Part shown: positions 5,643 to 6,339 of the stretch, in pieces
How positions within the stretch are numbered: the stretch's first letter is position 1
How the letters are laid out: each line of letters begins with the position of its first letter
Assembly (NCBI GenBank): GCA_021841985.1
Contig: JAKCCP010000087.1
Location: 1-6,339 of the forward strand
Source: Pseudomonadota bacterium
GTDB lineage: Bacteria > Pseudomonadota > Alphaproteobacteria > Acetobacterales > Acetobacteraceae
Direction: 5' to 3'
DNA: 6,339 bases
Program-made: the position numbers and the translations under genes
The notes under the pieces: model-generated
The model's input: only the letters and a program-made list of their open reading frames with translations
Told to the model about the DNA's origin: nothing
The model's database searches: none

Positions 5643-6339
5643 TCGGCGTTATAGAGCGCGCTTTCGGCGAAACCCTCTTCCGCCAGCGCCGGCCCGACCA
5701 GGATCAGGGCGCTGCGGGCGATCGGGTTGGCGGCCAGCCGATCGACGATCTCGCCGAGCCGCCCCCAAACGATGCGCTGATCCGGCCAGCTCGCCCGGGC
5801 GACGATCACGACCGGGCAATCCGGGCCGAAAACCGGCAGCAGCTCGGCAACCACCGGCGCCAGCGCCTGGATCGCGAGATGGATCGCGAGTGTCGCCCCG
5901 GTCGCGGCAAAGGCGCTCAGGCGTTCACCCGCCGGCATTTTCGAGGCGCGGCCGGAAATCCGCGTCAGCACCACGCTTTGCGCGCATCCGGGCAGCGTCA
6001 ATTCGCGCCCGATCGCGGCGGCGGCGGCGGCGAAGGCGGGAACGCCCGGGGTCAGCGTATAGGGAATGCCGTGGCGTTCCAGGCGCCGGATCTGCTCGGC
6101 GACCGCGCTATAGACCGCGAGATCGCCGGAATGGAGCCGCGCCACATCCTCGCCCCGGGCGTGGGCGGCGAGAAATTCCGCCTCGATGGCAGCGAGCGCG
6201 AGCGGCGCGGTGTCGACGAGCCGCGCCCCGGGCGGGCAAAACGCCAGAATCTCGGGGGCAACCAGCGAGCCGGCATAAAGGCAGACCGGGCAGCTTGCGA
6301 GCAGGTCGCGGCCCCGGAGGGTGATGAGATCCGAGATCG
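5609..6339 (-). CDS. cobM: Precorrin-4 C11-methyltransferase, N-terminus cut by window edge
   Basis: CobM is a tetrapyrrole methylase that uses S-adenosylmethionine to methylate C11 of precorrin-4, giving precorrin-5. The frame reads through the right edge; 242 residues are visible against a usual length of about 255, so only roughly the first dozen, including the initial GAGPG motif, are missing. The visible part opens with [13 protein letters not shown] and continues with [69 protein letters not shown] and [16 protein letters not shown], ending [17 protein letters not shown]. These are the standard CobM segments. A GTG at 6145 is not the true start, because conserved sequence continues upstream of it. 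Stop TGA at 5611-5609 lies inside the end of cbiD on the opposite strand. No terminator separates the two converging genes. Confidence 0.95.
   Translation of the reverse strand, partial: ISDLITLRGRDLLASCPVCLYAGSLVAPEILAFCPPGARLVDTAPLALAAIEAEFLAAHARGEDVARLHSGDLAVYSAVAEQIRRLERHGIPYTLTPGVPAFAAAAAAIGRELTLPGCAQSVVLTRISGRASKMPAGERLSAFAATGATLAIHLAIQALAPVVAELLPVFGPDCPVVIVARASWPDQRIVWGRLGEIVDRLAANPIARSALILVGPALAEEGFAESALYNADYVRRFRGGVP

Overview
This window is a stretch of very GC-rich chromosomal DNA carrying part of a cobalamin (vitamin B12) biosynthesis cluster. The organism is most likely an alphaproteobacterium. Protein details point that way: CobT has the FAGNHGV form of its motif, CobM is of the alphaproteobacterial type, and CbiD is used where CobF would otherwise be expected. 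The one AT-rich spacer, full of A/T-stemmed hairpins, resembles intergenic repeats I associate with Acetobacteraceae. That family-level placement is an inference from memory, not a search result.

Layout from left to right. (1) At 1-70, minus strand, is the first 23 codons of a short-chain dehydrogenase/reductase that runs off the left edge. (2) At 165-638, minus strand, is a complete DUF1348 (NTF2/SnoaL-like) protein. (3) At 654-692 is a perfect 19-bp tandem repeat that duplicates the end of the next gene. (4) At 676-1200, minus strand, is a small predicted lipoprotein of unknown function. (5) From 1228 to 4314, minus strand, lies a tightly packed operon transcribed cobB -> cobT -> cobS. cobB and cobT overlap by 4 bp (ATGA), and cobS probably starts at a TTG inside the end of cobT. 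The lipoprotein follows cobS after only 27 bp and is probably in the same transcript. (6) At 4315-4520 is the divergent intergenic spacer, holding two perfect A/T-rich inverted repeats and, next to cbiD, two overlapping GC hairpins. (7) At 4521-5642, plus strand, is cbiD. (8) At 5609-6339, minus strand, is cobM, converging on cbiD with a 34-bp overlap and missing only its extreme N-terminus at the right edge.

How the genes work together. CobM methylates the macrocycle at C11. CbiD supplies the C1 methylation at the ring-contraction stage, a step CobF performs in the classical aerobic pathway. CobB amidates the a and c side chains of the completed corrin ring. CobT activates the lower-ligand base (5,6-dimethylbenzimidazole) as its alpha-ribotide, and CobS joins that to adenosyl-GDP-cobinamide at the membrane. 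The window therefore samples early (CobM), middle (CbiD, CobB) and final (CobT, CobS) steps. The DUF1348 and SDR genes have no evident B12 role and probably mark the cluster boundary.

I see no cobalamin riboswitch, tRNA, rRNA, CRISPR array, transposase or clear frameshift. Nothing amounts to a convincing new system. The features most worth a second look are the AT-rich divergent spacer, the unassigned lipoprotein attached to the cob operon, and the 20-bp-period duplication.
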